Shown: positions 25,677 to 35,161, numbered from the stretch's first letter. The stretch: DNA of 64,000 nt from Virgibacillus litoralis (GCF_017873675.1 NZ_JAGGKK010000011.1:62001-126000); one strand, 5' to 3'. Made by a program: numbers and translations. Notes: generated by a model not told the origin, from the sequence alone.

Positions 25677-26708
25677 TCATGATTTCACCCCTAAGTAAAT
25701 GTGATAGATCAGCCCTCCAAACCCTATTATCCATGCGGCTATAGCAACAAAAACCATAAATTGAGGTATCACTACCAGAAACGGGACTCCTAAAGCTGCT
25801 GACAGTTGAAACGTACTAGTGGTATACATGGAAAGCGGGAAGACCATCCCCCAGAATTGCGGGTCATACTTAAATGGATAGTGATTGTAAATATGACGCC
25901 ATATCATCAGAATAAATAGTAACGGAATCCACCATGTCCCCGTTATCCAGAAGAATAAGGTGAATCCTTTTAAGAATGGCGTGATTTCACCAAGCAAATT
26001 CCAGTGGTCAGAATGCAATATCAAGGTAGAGCCAGCCAAAGTAGTAATAGCAACTGCTCCCATGTTAATCCAGTAAGGAGGAGTAAGAGCGGCAAATTTA
26101 AAATTTACAAAGGTAAATCTGTAAAAAATGAGCGTGATAATATTCAGATACAGCATACAGCCTAGAAAATACATACATAACGTAAAAAATAAAATGATTT
26201 CATGGCCACTTTCTACATGAGGAGATAAAAGGGTTCCCAAGATAGAAACGGATTGTGTAGCAACTGCTGCGATTAACCAAGCACCATTAATGCCTTCTGC
26301 AATTGTAGGCTTATCCCTCCGTACCGTAACCGCTGTAAAAAACGTATACATAATAACTACCCATAAAATAATTGCAAGTATCCACAAGTAAACCGGTAAT
26401 ATGTAATTTTCACCAACAATTATTAACTGACTTCCAAACACACTTGTTCCAGCAACTAACGTAAAAAAACCGGGTCCGAGAGTGTGGCTTGTCAAATCTT
26501 CTATTACGTCAGGAAAATACCCAACAAGACGGATAATTGTCAGTAACCATAAGGTAAGGTATGCGACAATGTTAATATACAGCAGTATTGTGGAAACAAA
26601 CTCCATCCCCAGCAAAAATGAACCAATTGATAATGCCCCAGTAGCCATAACTAATGCGAAATAGCCCGGGAAGAGATCCCGTGCCTGTTGCTTTAAAAAT
26701 TTAATCAT
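25677..26708 (-). CDS. TDT-family transporter (TehA/SLAC1 fold)
   Basis: The 343-residue protein has ten hydrophobic segments. It starts with the family hallmark FPGYFALVMATGALSIGSF, and GPGFFTLVAGTSVFGSQ follows at about 78. Members transport C4-dicarboxylates, sulfite or tellurite-related anions, or act as anion channels; the substrate here is unknown. ATG follows GGGGAGATGATTT. The leader is unusual: a hairpin and a 14-codon open frame with a strong ribosome site lie 100-220 bp upstream. A 46-bp piece homologous to this gene is found at 31522-31567. Confidence 0.85.
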   Translation of the reverse strand: MIKFLKQQARDLFPGYFALVMATGALSIGSFLLGMEFVSTILLYINIVAYLTLWLLTIIRLVGYFPDVIEDLTSHTLGPGFFTLVAGTSVFGSQLIIVGENYILPVYLWILAIILWVVIMYTFFTAVTVRRDKPTIAEGINGAWLIAAVATQSVSILGTLLSPHVESGHEIILFFTLCMYFLGCMLYLNIITLIFYRFTFVNFKFAALTPPYWINMGAVAITTLAGSTLILHSDHWNLLGEITPFLKGFTLFFWITGTWWIPLLFILMIWRHIYNHYPFKYDPQFWGMVFPLSMYTTSTFQLSAALGVPFLVVIPQFMVFVAIAAWIIGFGGLIYHIYLGVKS

Positions 26709-26814
26709 TGCAAATCATCTCCCCAAAATTTGGACATTATTGAACATCTAGTTCCTATCTTATCATTTTCTCTTTATTTATAACCTGGGTTTTATAAATT
26801 TAACATGATTCGCT

Positions 26815-26857
26815 ATAGGAATTTTGAGCAGAAATGGTGAGGTATCGAAGAAGTCAT
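26815..26857 (-). other. Possible 14-codon leader peptide before the TDT gene
   Basis: On the - strand GGAGGGGGTGTC precedes ATG at 26857. The frame reads MTSSIPHHFCSKFL and stops with TAG about 107 bp before the TDT start. A hairpin followed by TTTTT (26886-26931 read in reverse) precedes it. This could be an attenuator or the beginning of a lost gene. Confidence 0.3.
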
Positions 26858-26885
26858 GACACCCCCTCCAAATGGCATAAAAAGG

Positions 26886-26931
26886 CGACATTACATTCAA
26901 CGATTATTTGAATGTAGTCGTCTTTTTTTCA
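26886..26931. terminator. Bidirectional hairpin with T-runs
   Basis: CGACATTACATTCAA pairs with TTGAATGTAGTCG and is followed by TCTTTTTTT on + and CCTTTTT on -. It stands between the divergent TDT and 68-residue protein genes, where no terminator is expected. The rest of this 400-bp gap is plain AT-rich sequence. Confidence 0.65.
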
Positions 26932-27117
26932 TGGAAAACTTTAAATATCGAGATTTCAGTATCCCCTTTGTGAAGATTCACCTATGCGACTGTGACAATA
27001 ATCTATTAAATGGTCTAACTTCTACTTAGTCTTTCACACATTTATCTCTATTCTATTTTCTTGCCCAAGCATGCCCCCTTTCCCTTCCATATAGTAACTA
27101 TTAAAGGAGGTGAGATC

Positions 27118-27324
27118 ATGACCGAATTATTATTTTATTCTCTAATCTTTGGATTGTTCCTGGGTGGAATGGTAGCTTTCAGATTACTAATGCAACACCA
27201 TGTAAATCAGGTGTTTAAGTCTTTAGATGTTGATTTAAAACCAGAGAAGGAGGCCGTGAAAGTTCGCCCAATCACAAAACCTTCTTTCGTATTACAAGAA
27301 TCTACGGAACGCCTAAAAGACTAA
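27118..27324 (+). CDS. Small single-pass membrane protein (68 residues)
   Basis: MTELLFYSLIFGLFLGGMVA is one membrane helix followed by a basic cytoplasmic tail. AAAGGAGGTGAG fixes the ATG at 27118; the in-frame extension to 27061 lacks a site. No family is recognised. It sits about 100 bp upstream of the two Na/Pi cotransporter-like genes in the same direction, so a regulatory or accessory subunit is possible. Confidence 0.65.
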   Translation: MTELLFYSLIFGLFLGGMVAFRLLMQHHVNQVFKSLDVDLKPEKEAVKVRPITKPSFVLQESTERLKD

Positions 27325-27425
27325 TATAGAAAAATACTTCCAGCATCCACCAACTACAGTCCACTATATTTATATGTAAAACCACTTCTACTCAATATTC
27401 ATTAATTTAGAAAGGAGGTGTGGCA

Positions 27426-28364
27426 ATGGTCCAAGTATTATATTTCGTTCTAACCTTAGGAATGTTCTTATTAGGAATGTATCTCGTTAGAACTGGTCTA
27501 TTTAACCTATCAGCCGATAAATTAAAACACTGGCTGGCAACTTTAACTGATGCCCCTTGGAAAGGACTTATATTGGGTACAATAGTAACCGCGATTTTAC
27601 AAAGCAGTTCTGCTGTGTCGATTATTGTAATTGGTTTAGTTGCTGGTCAAATGCTCAAATTCTCTCAAGCGATTGGAATTATTTTAGGAGCAAATATTGG
27701 AACTACTATCACTACCGAAATAATTGCCTTAGACATTGAATCTATGATCATTCCAATGGCAGTTATTGGAGCAGTTTTAATGCTTATTAAAAGAAACAAC
27801 ATATTACGCAATAGCGGGATTGCATTAATCGGATTATCGGCGGTATTTGGAGCTATGTGGGGGTTCAAGACATTAGCGGCTCCTTTAACGGAAATGGCAT
27901 TTATCGACCAATTGTTTCTTACTTTAGATAACAACTTATTTCTTGCTGTTATCGCTGGAGCAATCATTTGTGCGATTATCCAGTCCAGCACTGCCACTAC
28001 AGGGATTACAATGGGCTTCATTGCTACTGGATCCTTAAACTTAGATACTGCTGTAGCCATAGTTCTCGGAGCAAATATTGGTACATGTTTTGATGCATGG
28101 CTTGCTTCAATTGGAGCTGGCAGAGAAGCAAAACTTACTGCTTGGTCACATATATGGATAAATGTCTTAGGGGTCATCGCGTTCTTTCCATTTATAGGAA
28201 TCATCGCTAATATAGGGACCATGTTGGCTGAGCATCCGGCTGTCCAGATTGCGCATATAAGTGTAATTTTTAATGTCGCTTGTTCCTTAATGATATTACC
28301 ATTCACAAATAAATTGGCAAATCTCATCTCAAAAATTCATGACCGTAAAAACGCTCAGGCATAA
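27426..28364 (+). CDS. Na/Pi cotransporter-family protein, canonical copy
   Basis: The membrane protein of about 312 residues contains two inverted Na_Pi_cotrans repeats. Both substrate-site motifs are present: ILQSSSAVSII near residue 60 and IIQSSTATTG near 188. Each is followed by the GANIGT motif (ILGANIGTTITTE and VLGANIGTCFD). There is no PhoU-like C-terminal domain, so it is the short form. It probably mediates sodium-coupled phosphate movement. AAAGGAGGTG lies 5 bases before ATG at 27426. It is followed by a terminator and a diverged paralogue. Confidence 0.88.
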   Translation: MVQVLYFVLTLGMFLLGMYLVRTGLFNLSADKLKHWLATLTDAPWKGLILGTIVTAILQSSSAVSIIVIGLVAGQMLKFSQAIGIILGANIGTTITTEIIALDIESMIIPMAVIGAVLMLIKRNNILRNSGIALIGLSAVFGAMWGFKTLAAPLTEMAFIDQLFLTLDNNLFLAVIAGAIICAIIQSSTATTGITMGFIATGSLNLDTAVAIVLGANIGTCFDAWLASIGAGREAKLTAWSHIWINVLGVIAFFPFIGIIANIGTMLAEHPAVQIAHISVIFNVACSLMILPFTNKLANLISKIHDRKNAQA

Positions 28365-28385
28365 CCCCTTTATCCCCTTTCAAAA

Positions 28386-28416
28386 ACATCTCCTAAGAAA
28401 TGAGGAGATGTTTTTT
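28386..28416 (+). terminator. Terminator between the Na/Pi paralogues
   Basis: ACATCTCCT/AGGAGATGT is followed by TTTTTT. Confidence 0.85.
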
Positions 28417-28458
28417 ATACACATTATAAAAAGGCAAAAAAACAAGGGAGGTATAACA

Positions 28459-29385
28459 ATGATTTTTCTGCTTTCATCTTTTCTCTTTTTAGGTGGGCTT
28501 CTCTATGGAATGTATTTGTTAAGGTTTGGACTTTTTAACCTATCAACTAACTCTTTAAGAAAATGGCTGATTAGCTTAACCAATACTTATTGGAAGGGCA
28601 TCCTATTAGGCATCTTTATTTCAGTAATTCTTCAAAATGGTTCTATCGTTATGGTTATCACTGTGGGATTAGTTGCTACAAGACTACTCACCTTTCCTGA
28701 ATCCGTTGGTTTTATATTAGGAGCAAATATTGGAGCAACTTTAACCATAGAGATAATTACCATAGATCTTCAATCTTATTTCATTCTGCTAGCGTTTATT
28801 GGGGCAATATTATGTTTTTTTAACAATAGGAATTCAATTTGCATGGGTTACGCATTAATTGGATTATCACTAGTGTTTGGGGCTATGTGGGGATTCGAAA
28901 TGATTGCAATCCCTATAAGCGAGCTGGAATATGTGCGTAATTTATTTCTTAATTCAAATCATAATAGCGTCTTTCTTATTTTACTTGGAACGGTCCTGAC
29001 AGCAATTGTTCAATCGATAAACGCACTTTCTGGCATTGCAATGGATATGCTTGCAGCAGGGGAAATCGACTTACGTACTGGGGTTTCACTTATTCTGGGG
29101 GGGAATATCGGTGCAAGCGCTACTGTGCTTATAGCTGCTATTGGTTCTGGTAAAAAAGCTCGGCTAACTGCTTTTGCCTACACATGGCTGAATGTCTTAG
29201 GAGTCGCTTTATTTTATCCACTTATAGATATACTCATTTCTGTCAGCACCAACTTCTCATCACAGCCTGAAATACAACTTGCACATATCAATATCATCTT
29301 TAATGTAATTGTCTCCTTACTTGTCCTCCTTTTTGCCAATCAATTCGTAAGGCTTATTCAAAAAATTCATAATCAGATTAAGTAA
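28459..29385 (+). CDS. Na/Pi cotransporter-like paralogue with altered QSSS motifs
   Basis: The protein of about 308 residues aligns along its whole length with the preceding protein (LRFGLFNLS, GLSLVFGAMWGFEM, AYTWLNVLGV). The GANIGA and GGNIGAS turns are kept. The two QSSS/QSST motifs have become ILQNGSIVMVI and IVQSINALSGI, so residues expected to hold phosphate and sodium are changed. It may carry another substrate, regulate its partner, or be losing function. A frame open upstream to 28339 has no site; GGGAGG fixes the ATG at 28459. Confidence 0.82.
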   Translation: MIFLLSSFLFLGGLLYGMYLLRFGLFNLSTNSLRKWLISLTNTYWKGILLGIFISVILQNGSIVMVITVGLVATRLLTFPESVGFILGANIGATLTIEIITIDLQSYFILLAFIGAILCFFNNRNSICMGYALIGLSLVFGAMWGFEMIAIPISELEYVRNLFLNSNHNSVFLILLGTVLTAIVQSINALSGIAMDMLAAGEIDLRTGVSLILGGNIGASATVLIAAIGSGKKARLTAFAYTWLNVLGVALFYPLIDILISVSTNFSSQPEIQLAHINIIFNVIVSLLVLLFANQFVRLIQKIHNQIK

Positions 29386-29425
29386 TTTAGACTAGCTGTT
29401 ATCATCTTGCACAAATCCAATTCAC

Positions 29426-29460
29426 CAAAAACAGGCTGTATAGAGCATTTCCACAGCCTG
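29426..29460 (-). terminator. Terminator of the CNNM-type transporter gene
   Basis: On the - strand CAGGCTGT/ACAGCCTG has a 13-base loop, followed by TTTTTGG, 10 bp past the stop codon. Confidence 0.8.
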
Positions 29461-29468
29461 AGAACTGC

Positions 29469-30743
29469 TTACTTATTTATATTGTCCCCTTCATCCCTCT
29501 GAATTTCTACATGAACCTTTCTTAATCGCCGACCGACAACTTCCTTTACACTTATCTTTAAATTTTGATAAGTAAATGAATCTCCTTCTGAAGGTATTGC
29601 TTCTAGATTTTCCATAACCCATCCCCCTAAAGTAAAATAGGAACTTTTCGGTAAGGATACTTGAAGCATCTCAGCAAAGTCTCGTAAGTGGTATTGAGCA
29701 TCACATATATAGACTTTTTTATTTATTTGAGATACTAAATTTAATTGGTCTTCATTCTCATCCAATATTTCTCCAACAATCTCCTCTAAGATGTCTTCTA
29801 TAGTTACAATACCTGCTGTTCCTCCAAATTCATTTAAAACTATAGCTAAAGGCATTTTATTTTTTTGCAGTTGTGGTAAAAGGGTTGAAATCTTCATAGA
29901 CTCTGCAACAAACAATGGCTTTCTTAGTAAATGATATATATTTACTTCTTTATACTTTAATAAGTGGGTTAGAAATTCCTTTTCGGTTATAAACCCGATA
30001 ATATTATCAATATTCTCCTCATAAACAGGTATTCGTGAAAAGCGCTCTTCAAAAAAAACATTTTTTATTTCTTCAATGGTCATGTTACTATCAATAGCAA
30101 CCATATCCAAACGCGGTGTTAAAATTTCTCGTACAAAGGTCTCATCCAAATCCATGGATCGATGGATTAACTCACTTTCTGCTTTATCAATAACACCCTC
30201 TTCCTCACTTATACCTAGGATAATTCTTATTTCATCTTCTGTGACCGATGGTAAGTTATTTTTCTTTGAAATAAATCTTGAAACAAAAAATACCTTGAAT
30301 TTAAGGAAAAAGTAGTTTATCGGGGTAAGTAACTTTATTAATATATATAATACATGAGATATTGCTAATGAATAGGATTCTGCATGTTCCTTCGCTAAAG
30401 ACTTAGGAAGTATTTCTCCAAATATTAATATCAGTATAGTCATTACCACTGTACTTACTACTACTCCAATATTCCCGCCAATTATTTCATTAGATAATTT
30501 CGCTGATATACTTGCTGCCGCAATGTTAACCATGTTATTTCCCACTAAAATAGTTGAAAGGGTTTGATCAAAATTGCTACTTTTAACAAGCTCAAGAGCC
30601 CGTTTGCTACCTCGCCTGCCTTCGTTCACAAATTTCGTTAACCTTATTTCATTAACACTTGAGTACGCTGTTTCAGATGACGAAAAGAATGCTGACAACA
30701 TAATTAGTGAAACTAATAGAATTATAAAACTCACAGATACCAA
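29469..30743 (-). CDS. CNNM/CorC-type transporter (DUF21-CBS-CBS-CorC_C)
   Basis: The 424-residue protein has a DUF21 membrane domain (about 1-190, with AFFSSSETAYSSVNEIRL and the FGEILPKSLAKE signature). A CBS pair follows (about 200-330, REILTPRLDMVAID and RIPVYEENIDNIIGFI), then a CorC_HlyC domain. The B. subtilis relatives include the Mg2+ efflux protein MpfA and neighbours of unknown role, so divalent metal transport is likely. The start is TTG at 30743 with AGGGGTGAG 5 bases upstream. It stands alone on the - strand. Confidence 0.88.
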   Translation of the reverse strand: MVSVSFIILLVSLIMLSAFFSSSETAYSSVNEIRLTKFVNEGRRGSKRALELVKSSNFDQTLSTILVGNNMVNIAAASISAKLSNEIIGGNIGVVVSTVVMTILILIFGEILPKSLAKEHAESYSLAISHVLYILIKLLTPINYFFLKFKVFFVSRFISKKNNLPSVTEDEIRIILGISEEEGVIDKAESELIHRSMDLDETFVREILTPRLDMVAIDSNMTIEEIKNVFFEERFSRIPVYEENIDNIIGFITEKEFLTHLLKYKEVNIYHLLRKPLFVAESMKISTLLPQLQKNKMPLAIVLNEFGGTAGIVTIEDILEEIVGEILDENEDQLNLVSQINKKVYICDAQYHLRDFAEMLQVSLPKSSYFTLGGWVMENLEAIPSEGDSFTYQNLKISVKEVVGRRLRKVHVEIQRDEGDNINK

Positions 30744-30934
30744 AAACTCACCCCTATAAACAACGTATTTCTATTTCAACTCTTTTTGCTGAAGAAGTTT
30801 CACAGATAACCAATTATTGACCTGTACATTACCTACAATGCACCTATAGTTTGTGTTAAGTAACTCTATTGAATGGATTTTTTCAAAAAAACTACCTTTC
30901 TCCATTCAGGAAAAAGATAGTATCCTGTCCAATA

Positions 30935-31147
30935 TTACTTGGTCATTTTAAACTCAATCATATCAATTCTTTCGCCAACCGCTATAAAAGTACTACCAGA
31001 ACTGTTGGAGAAATAGGCAAGATCTCTTTTTTTATCATATTTTACAAACTTTTCAACTCCTGATATATCTTCACCATTCATCATTAATTCTTGTACTGCT
31101 GTACCAGTTGGGGTTTCTGCCAATAATGATTTTATAGGGTTAAACAT
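30935..31147 (-). CDS. Hypothetical 70-residue protein
   Basis: The protein has no membrane helix. GTAVQELMMNGEDISGVEKF and LAYFSNSSGSTFIAVGERID suggest a small mixed alpha/beta domain. The AAAGGAGGA site 7 bases before ATG supports a real gene. No family is recognised. The neighbours (a metal transporter and gene remnants) give no functional hint. Confidence 0.6.
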   Translation of the reverse strand: MFNPIKSLLAETPTGTAVQELMMNGEDISGVEKFVKYDKKRDLAYFSNSSGSTFIAVGERIDMIEFKMTK

Positions 31148-31327
31148 TTCTATGTCCTCCTTTTTCTTTAAGATACTATACTATATTTCATTGCGGCAGA
31201 TTTTGTATGTGCTTTTAATGGAGTGTATAGTAAAATGTGCACTTGATATAAGACAAGGGTACTAGGAGGTAGCCAAAAGGGACACACAAGTCTATTTGCG
31301 TCTTTCTGCAAAAGATTTTTTTACCTC

Positions 31328-31500
31328 TATTTAGACACCTGTTATTATGAGAAAGAAGATATTGGACTTGTGCTTTGTAGTAGAAATGAAGGTCCACTGA
31401 GCCTATTGGAGAAGGGTGTTGCTATGTAGATTGTGAAACAAAAATAGCAGTGTTCACCGAGGAAGTCATTGAATATTCTACGAGGCATTACTAGATATGA
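31328..31500 (+). pseudogene. Remnant of a Gfo/Idh/MocA oxidoreductase gene
   Basis: Two blocks match the intact oxidoreductase gene starting at 31622. GAAAGAAGATATTGGACTTG through GTAGTAGAAATGAAGG corresponds to codons about 18-35, and GAAGGGTGTTGCTATG through GAAGTCATTGAATATTCTAC corresponds to codons about 200-222. The middle has been deleted and stops interrupt the frame. It is therefore a decayed tandem duplicate. Confidence 0.75.
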
Positions 31501-31521
31501 TATACAAACCCATATCACCAA

Positions 31522-31567
31522 CCTAAAGCTACTGACAGCTTAAACGTATCAGTGGTATATATGGAAA
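31522..31567 (-). pseudogene. 46-bp fragment of a TDT-transporter gene
   Basis: CCTAAAGCTACTGACAGC and AGTGGTATATATGGAAA match 25789-25834 inside the TDT gene at about 40 of 46 positions, in the same orientation. It directly follows the oxidoreductase remnant. Confidence 0.65.
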
Positions 31568-31621
31568 CCCTATTAGTTAACATGTTATCCTATAAACACG
31601 AATTATCATCGGGGTGATTAA

Positions 31622-32530
31622 ATGAAAATAGGAATTATTGGATTAGGTGATATTGCGCAAAAAGGCTACTTGCCTGTTCTCTCTGAAAAAGAAGGAATTG
31701 AACTTGTTCTTTGTACCAGAAATGAAGGCACGCTAAACCGGTTATCAAAGAAGTATAGAATTAATGAAAAGGTGCAAACAGTAGATGAACTGATCACCAA
31801 GAATATTGATGCTGCTTTTGTAAGCACTGCTACAGAAGCACATTTTGAAATAGCTGAAAAATTACTTAGAAGTGGAATACACACATATATAGACAAGCCA
31901 ATATCAATGGATTTTAACGAAACCAAAAAAATTACAGAGCTCTCAAAGGAAACAAATACATTAGCCATGGTAGGTTTTAATAGAAGGTTTATCCCGAAAG
32001 TTAAAGAGCTAAAGAATCATGGTAAACCAAGCCTGGTACTCATTCAGAAAAACAGATTTTCCTTACCAGATTATTTACGAAGATTTGTTGTGGAAGATTT
32101 CATACATGTGGTAGATACACTTAGATTTCTAATGGATACAACTGTTTTGGATGTAAAAGTAGTGAGCCAGAAAAATGGTAAAATGCTTGACCAACTGGTT
32201 ATACAGCTTATTGGTGAAGGGTGTATCGCTATGGGGATAATGAACAGAAATGGCGGTGTCACCGAAGAAATCATTGAGTACTCTACCGGGCTCGATAAAT
32301 ATGTAGTTAACAATCTTACTGAAACAACCCACTTTCATAATAAAGAAATACGTATTGCTAAGTCCGGCGACTGGGAGCCAACCTTATATAAACGTGGTTT
32401 CTATCAGATAGTAGATCATTTTATTGATTCCGTAGAAAATAACAAATTACCTGACCCGTCTATTGAGGACTCACTGATTACTCATGAAATATGCGAGAGA
32501 ATCGTGAAACAGATTGATCAAGATGCTTAA
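31622..32530 (+). CDS. Gfo/Idh/MocA-family oxidoreductase
   Basis: The 302-residue protein has an N-terminal NAD(P)-binding domain (KIGIIGLGDIAQKGYL). The family EKP-like motif reads YIDKPISMDFNETKKIT near residue 92, and VGFNRRF precedes the C-terminal alpha/beta domain with VEDFIHVVDTLRF. The family oxidises or reduces sugars, inositols and related compounds; the substrate is unknown. ATCGGGGTGATTA precedes ATG. It is monocistronic with a strong terminator. A decayed duplicate of the same gene lies just upstream. Confidence 0.85.
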   Translation: MKIGIIGLGDIAQKGYLPVLSEKEGIELVLCTRNEGTLNRLSKKYRINEKVQTVDELITKNIDAAFVSTATEAHFEIAEKLLRSGIHTYIDKPISMDFNETKKITELSKETNTLAMVGFNRRFIPKVKELKNHGKPSLVLIQKNRFSLPDYLRRFVVEDFIHVVDTLRFLMDTTVLDVKVVSQKNGKMLDQLVIQLIGEGCIAMGIMNRNGGVTEEIIEYSTGLDKYVVNNLTETTHFHNKEIRIAKSGDWEPTLYKRGFYQIVDHFIDSVENNKLPDPSIEDSLITHEICERIVKQIDQDA

Positions 32531-32552
32531 CAATAGGCACAAAATATAAAGT

Positions 32553-32592
32553 TAAATACCCCAAGTTTCTTTTATGAAACTGGGGTATTTAT
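32553..32592 (+). terminator. Terminator of the oxidoreductase gene
   Basis: AAATACCCCAAGTTTC/GAAACTGGGGTATTT forms a long stem with a 6-base loop. Confidence 0.85.
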
Positions 32593-32623
32593 GCCTTAGT
32601 ATTCTGATAAAGGATACGGAGTT

Positions 32624-32980
32624 TTATTTATAATATACTTTTTCAACGTTGTATTTTGATTTAAGTTCATTAATAATATACGTTTCATAAATCTCTCTAT
32701 GGGCAGGATCCCTAACAGTACAAACTTCAATCTTGCTTACTTCATCCCTGTGCAATTTGATCGGTGATACATTATCATTAAAGTGCTTTTTAATTCTTGG
32801 TCTTAACTTCCTTGCTTTTCCAACAAACAATAACTCCTGATTGTCGTTGTAAAACATGAAAATTCCACCCTTATCTCTTGTAATCAGGTGAAAATCTGTA
32901 AAACCGTATATATTACTAAGTTCCGGATTATCCTGTTTCGTAATGGTGACATCTGGTGTTGGGATGGTTATATTTATCAT
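32624..32980 (-). CDS. GIY-YIG-like nuclease domain protein
   Basis: The protein of about 118 residues has a single domain with GGIFMFYNDNQELLFVGKA at about 38-56. In place of GIY...YIG it reads GIF...FVG, followed by the helix with RPRIKKHF and the late acidic and His residues (HREIYETYIINELKSKYN). It resembles the UvrC N-terminal domain group found as stand-alone proteins in Bacillus. A repair or DNA-processing role is possible but untested. ATG at 32980 with AGGAAGTGAG is preferred over an upstream extension to 33034. Confidence 0.75.
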   Translation of the reverse strand: MINITIPTPDVTITKQDNPELSNIYGFTDFHLITRDKGGIFMFYNDNQELLFVGKARKLRPRIKKHFNDNVSPIKLHRDEVSKIEVCTVRDPAHREIYETYIINELKSKYNVEKVYYK

Positions 32981-33076
32981 TATGCTCACTTCCTCTTCCT
33001 GCGTTGTTGTGTAAATGCTATCACAAATCGACATGTATTACTATTTACGTACATATTAAGCCAAGTCGTAATAAAA

Positions 33077-33118
33077 AAACCTGGCATCTACCCTTTTCAA
33101 AGAGCAAATGCCAGATTT
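33077..33118 (-). terminator. Terminator of mqo
   Basis: On the - strand CTGGCAT...ATGCCAG is followed by GTTTTTTTA, about 70 bp after the mqo stop. Confidence 0.75.
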
Positions 33119-33187
33119 AACTAATGACTTGCGCTGTTTACTATATAGAATTGACGATTACTAATTATTATTTCTGAAACCTAATAA

Positions 33188-34690
33188 TTAACTATGGACC
33201 AGCTTCTTTTCGTTTAAATCCAACGCCTCCACTATGGAAGCATGAATTTCCCGATAAAGCTCTGGGTTCTCGACTAGTGAAACGCCATAAGAAGGAATCA
33301 TTTCTTTTATTTTCGGTTCCCACTCTTTTAAATATTGCGGGAAGCATTTTTCTATTACCTCAAGCATGACGTGAGCGGCAGTAGAAGCTCCCGGAGAGGC
33401 GCCTAGCAATGCTGCTATCGAACCATCAGTGGAAGTGATTACCTCTGTACCGAATTGAAGCGTTCCTTTGCCGCCTCCCTCTGTGTCTTTAATAATCTGC
33501 ACACGTTGGCCTGCTACTACTAAATCCCAGTCCTCACTTTTGGCATTCGGGATAAATTCTCGTATTTCTTCCATACGCTTTTCCTTTGATAACATAACTT
33601 GCTCAATCAGATATTTTGTCAATGGCATCTCTTTAGTTCCGGCCGCCAACATCGTTACGAGGTTATTCGGATTCACGGAATTTACTAAATCCAGCATGGA
33701 ACCAGTTTTTAAGAACTTTGGCGAGAAGCCGGCAAATGGTCCGAATAACAGTGATTTTTTATTTTCAATATATCTTGTGTCAAGATGCGGAACAGACATT
33801 GGCGGAGCACCAACTTTAGCCTTGCCGTATACTTTTGCTTGATGCTGTGCTACAACTTCAGGATTGTTACACACCATAAATTGACCGCTTACCGGGAACC
33901 CTCCAACATGTTTTGATTCTGGAATACCGGTTTTTTGAAGTAAAGACAGACTTCCGCCGCCGCCACCGACAAAGACGAATTTAGATGTATGGTATTCGAT
34001 TTTGCCGTTAACGTTATCATGAACTTTTACTTCCCACTTACCATCACTGGTACGTTGTATATCCTCAACACTGTGTTTGTAGTTTACCTCGACATTGTTA
34101 CTCTCTAAGTGATCAAACAGCTTTCGCGTTAATGCACCAAAGTTAACATCTGTTCCAGAGTCAACTTTTGTAGCCGCTATCGGTTCATTCGATGTACGTC
34201 CTTCCATGATAAGTGGAATCCATTCCTTCAGTTTTTCTGGGGCATCGGAAAATTCCATCCCATGAAACAGAGGATTCTTTGATAGTGCTGCAAAACGCTT
34301 CTTCAGGAACGTTACATTTTTCTCTCCCCGCACAAAACTCATATGAGGTAATGGCATGATAAAGTCCTGTGGGTTATGTATCAAATTACTGTTTACAAGA
34401 TATGACCAAAACTGTCTTGAAAGCTGAAACTGTTCATTAATTTTTACAGCTTTGCTAATATCAATAGATCCGTCCTGTTTTTCCGAAGTATAGTTTAACT
34501 CGCACAAGGCAGAATGGCCAGTACCCGCATTATTCCATTCGTTAGAGCTTTCTTCTCCTGCTTTGTCGAGCTTCTCAAACGCTGTAATATCCCAATTTGG
34601 GGCCAACTCTTTCAGTAATGACCCCAAAGTCGCGCTCATTACTCCAGCACCAATTAAGATAACGTCTGTTTCTTTAGGCATGTTACTCAT
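33188..34690 (-). CDS. mqo: Malate:quinone oxidoreductase
   Basis: The 500-residue FAD enzyme has an N-terminal dinucleotide motif [14 protein letters not shown]. The Mqo signatures [19 protein letters not shown] (about 50-68), [20 protein letters not shown] and [14 protein letters not shown] are also present. Length and motifs match the membrane-associated Mqo family, which oxidises malate to oxaloacetate and passes electrons to menaquinone. AAGGATGAT places the start at ATG 34690; a longer reading to 34768 has no site. It has its own terminator and no partner genes nearby. Confidence 0.95.
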   Translation of the reverse strand: MSNMPKETDVILIGAGVMSATLGSLLKELAPNWDITAFEKLDKAGEESSNEWNNAGTGHSALCELNYTSEKQDGSIDISKAVKINEQFQLSRQFWSYLVNSNLIHNPQDFIMPLPHMSFVRGEKNVTFLKKRFAALSKNPLFHGMEFSDAPEKLKEWIPLIMEGRTSNEPIAATKVDSGTDVNFGALTRKLFDHLESNNVEVNYKHSVEDIQRTSDGKWEVKVHDNVNGKIEYHTSKFVFVGGGGGSLSLLQKTGIPESKHVGGFPVSGQFMVCNNPEVVAQHQAKVYGKAKVGAPPMSVPHLDTRYIENKKSLLFGPFAGFSPKFLKTGSMLDLVNSVNPNNLVTMLAAGTKEMPLTKYLIEQVMLSKEKRMEEIREFIPNAKSEDWDLVVAGQRVQIIKDTEGGGKGTLQFGTEVITSTDGSIAALLGASPGASTAAHVMLEVIEKCFPQYLKEWEPKIKEMIPSYGVSLVENPELYREIHASIVEALDLNEKKLVHS

Positions 34691-34953
34691 ATTTATCATC
34701 CTTAAAATGTTAATTTTACATAAAGGGTGTAGGCACAACTTAGTCATATACCGTACACTATAATCCATCTATATTGTATCATATTTATTTAAAACATAGC
34801 TTAATAAATTAACAAACTATCTAAAAATGAAGGAAATTGAATTTTTCTAATCTCCTTCCGTTTTAATCTGTTTCGTATTGACTTCATATGATTATTATGT
34901 GCGAATATTTCAATCGCCTTGTCCCATACTAAACCCAAAAAGGAGGGACATTG

Positions 34954-35118
34954 ATGGCAAAGCGAACAAAGAAAAATGACCCACAGCAAAAGAATAAACA
35001 AGGATTTGATTCCAGTAAAACGGATTCGGAGTTCTCTAAGGAATTAGGTAGCGCAGCCGCAAATCAGGCACACAAAGAGAAAGCAAAAAAAGAAAGAGCA
35101 TCAAAAACGCAAAATTAG
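34954..35118 (+). CDS. 54-residue basic small protein, possibly spore-associated
   Basis: MAKRTKKNDPQQKNKQGFDS begins a highly charged protein with DSEFSKELGSAAANQAHKEK in the second half. AAGGAGGG lies 6 bases before ATG. Composition and the EF-x-x-EL pattern recall small acid-soluble spore proteins, but I cannot assign a type. Another small gene follows 43 bp later in the same direction. Confidence 0.6.
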   Translation: MAKRTKKNDPQQKNKQGFDSSKTDSEFSKELGSAAANQAHKEKAKKERASKTQN

Positions 35119-35161
35119 TGAACAGGGATAAACTACAACATAAAAAGGAGTTCTAGCAGAT

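Noticed and set aside
31215-31397. 60-codon frame on the - strand
   Set aside because: It overlaps the decayed oxidoreductase remnant, which explains the sequence.
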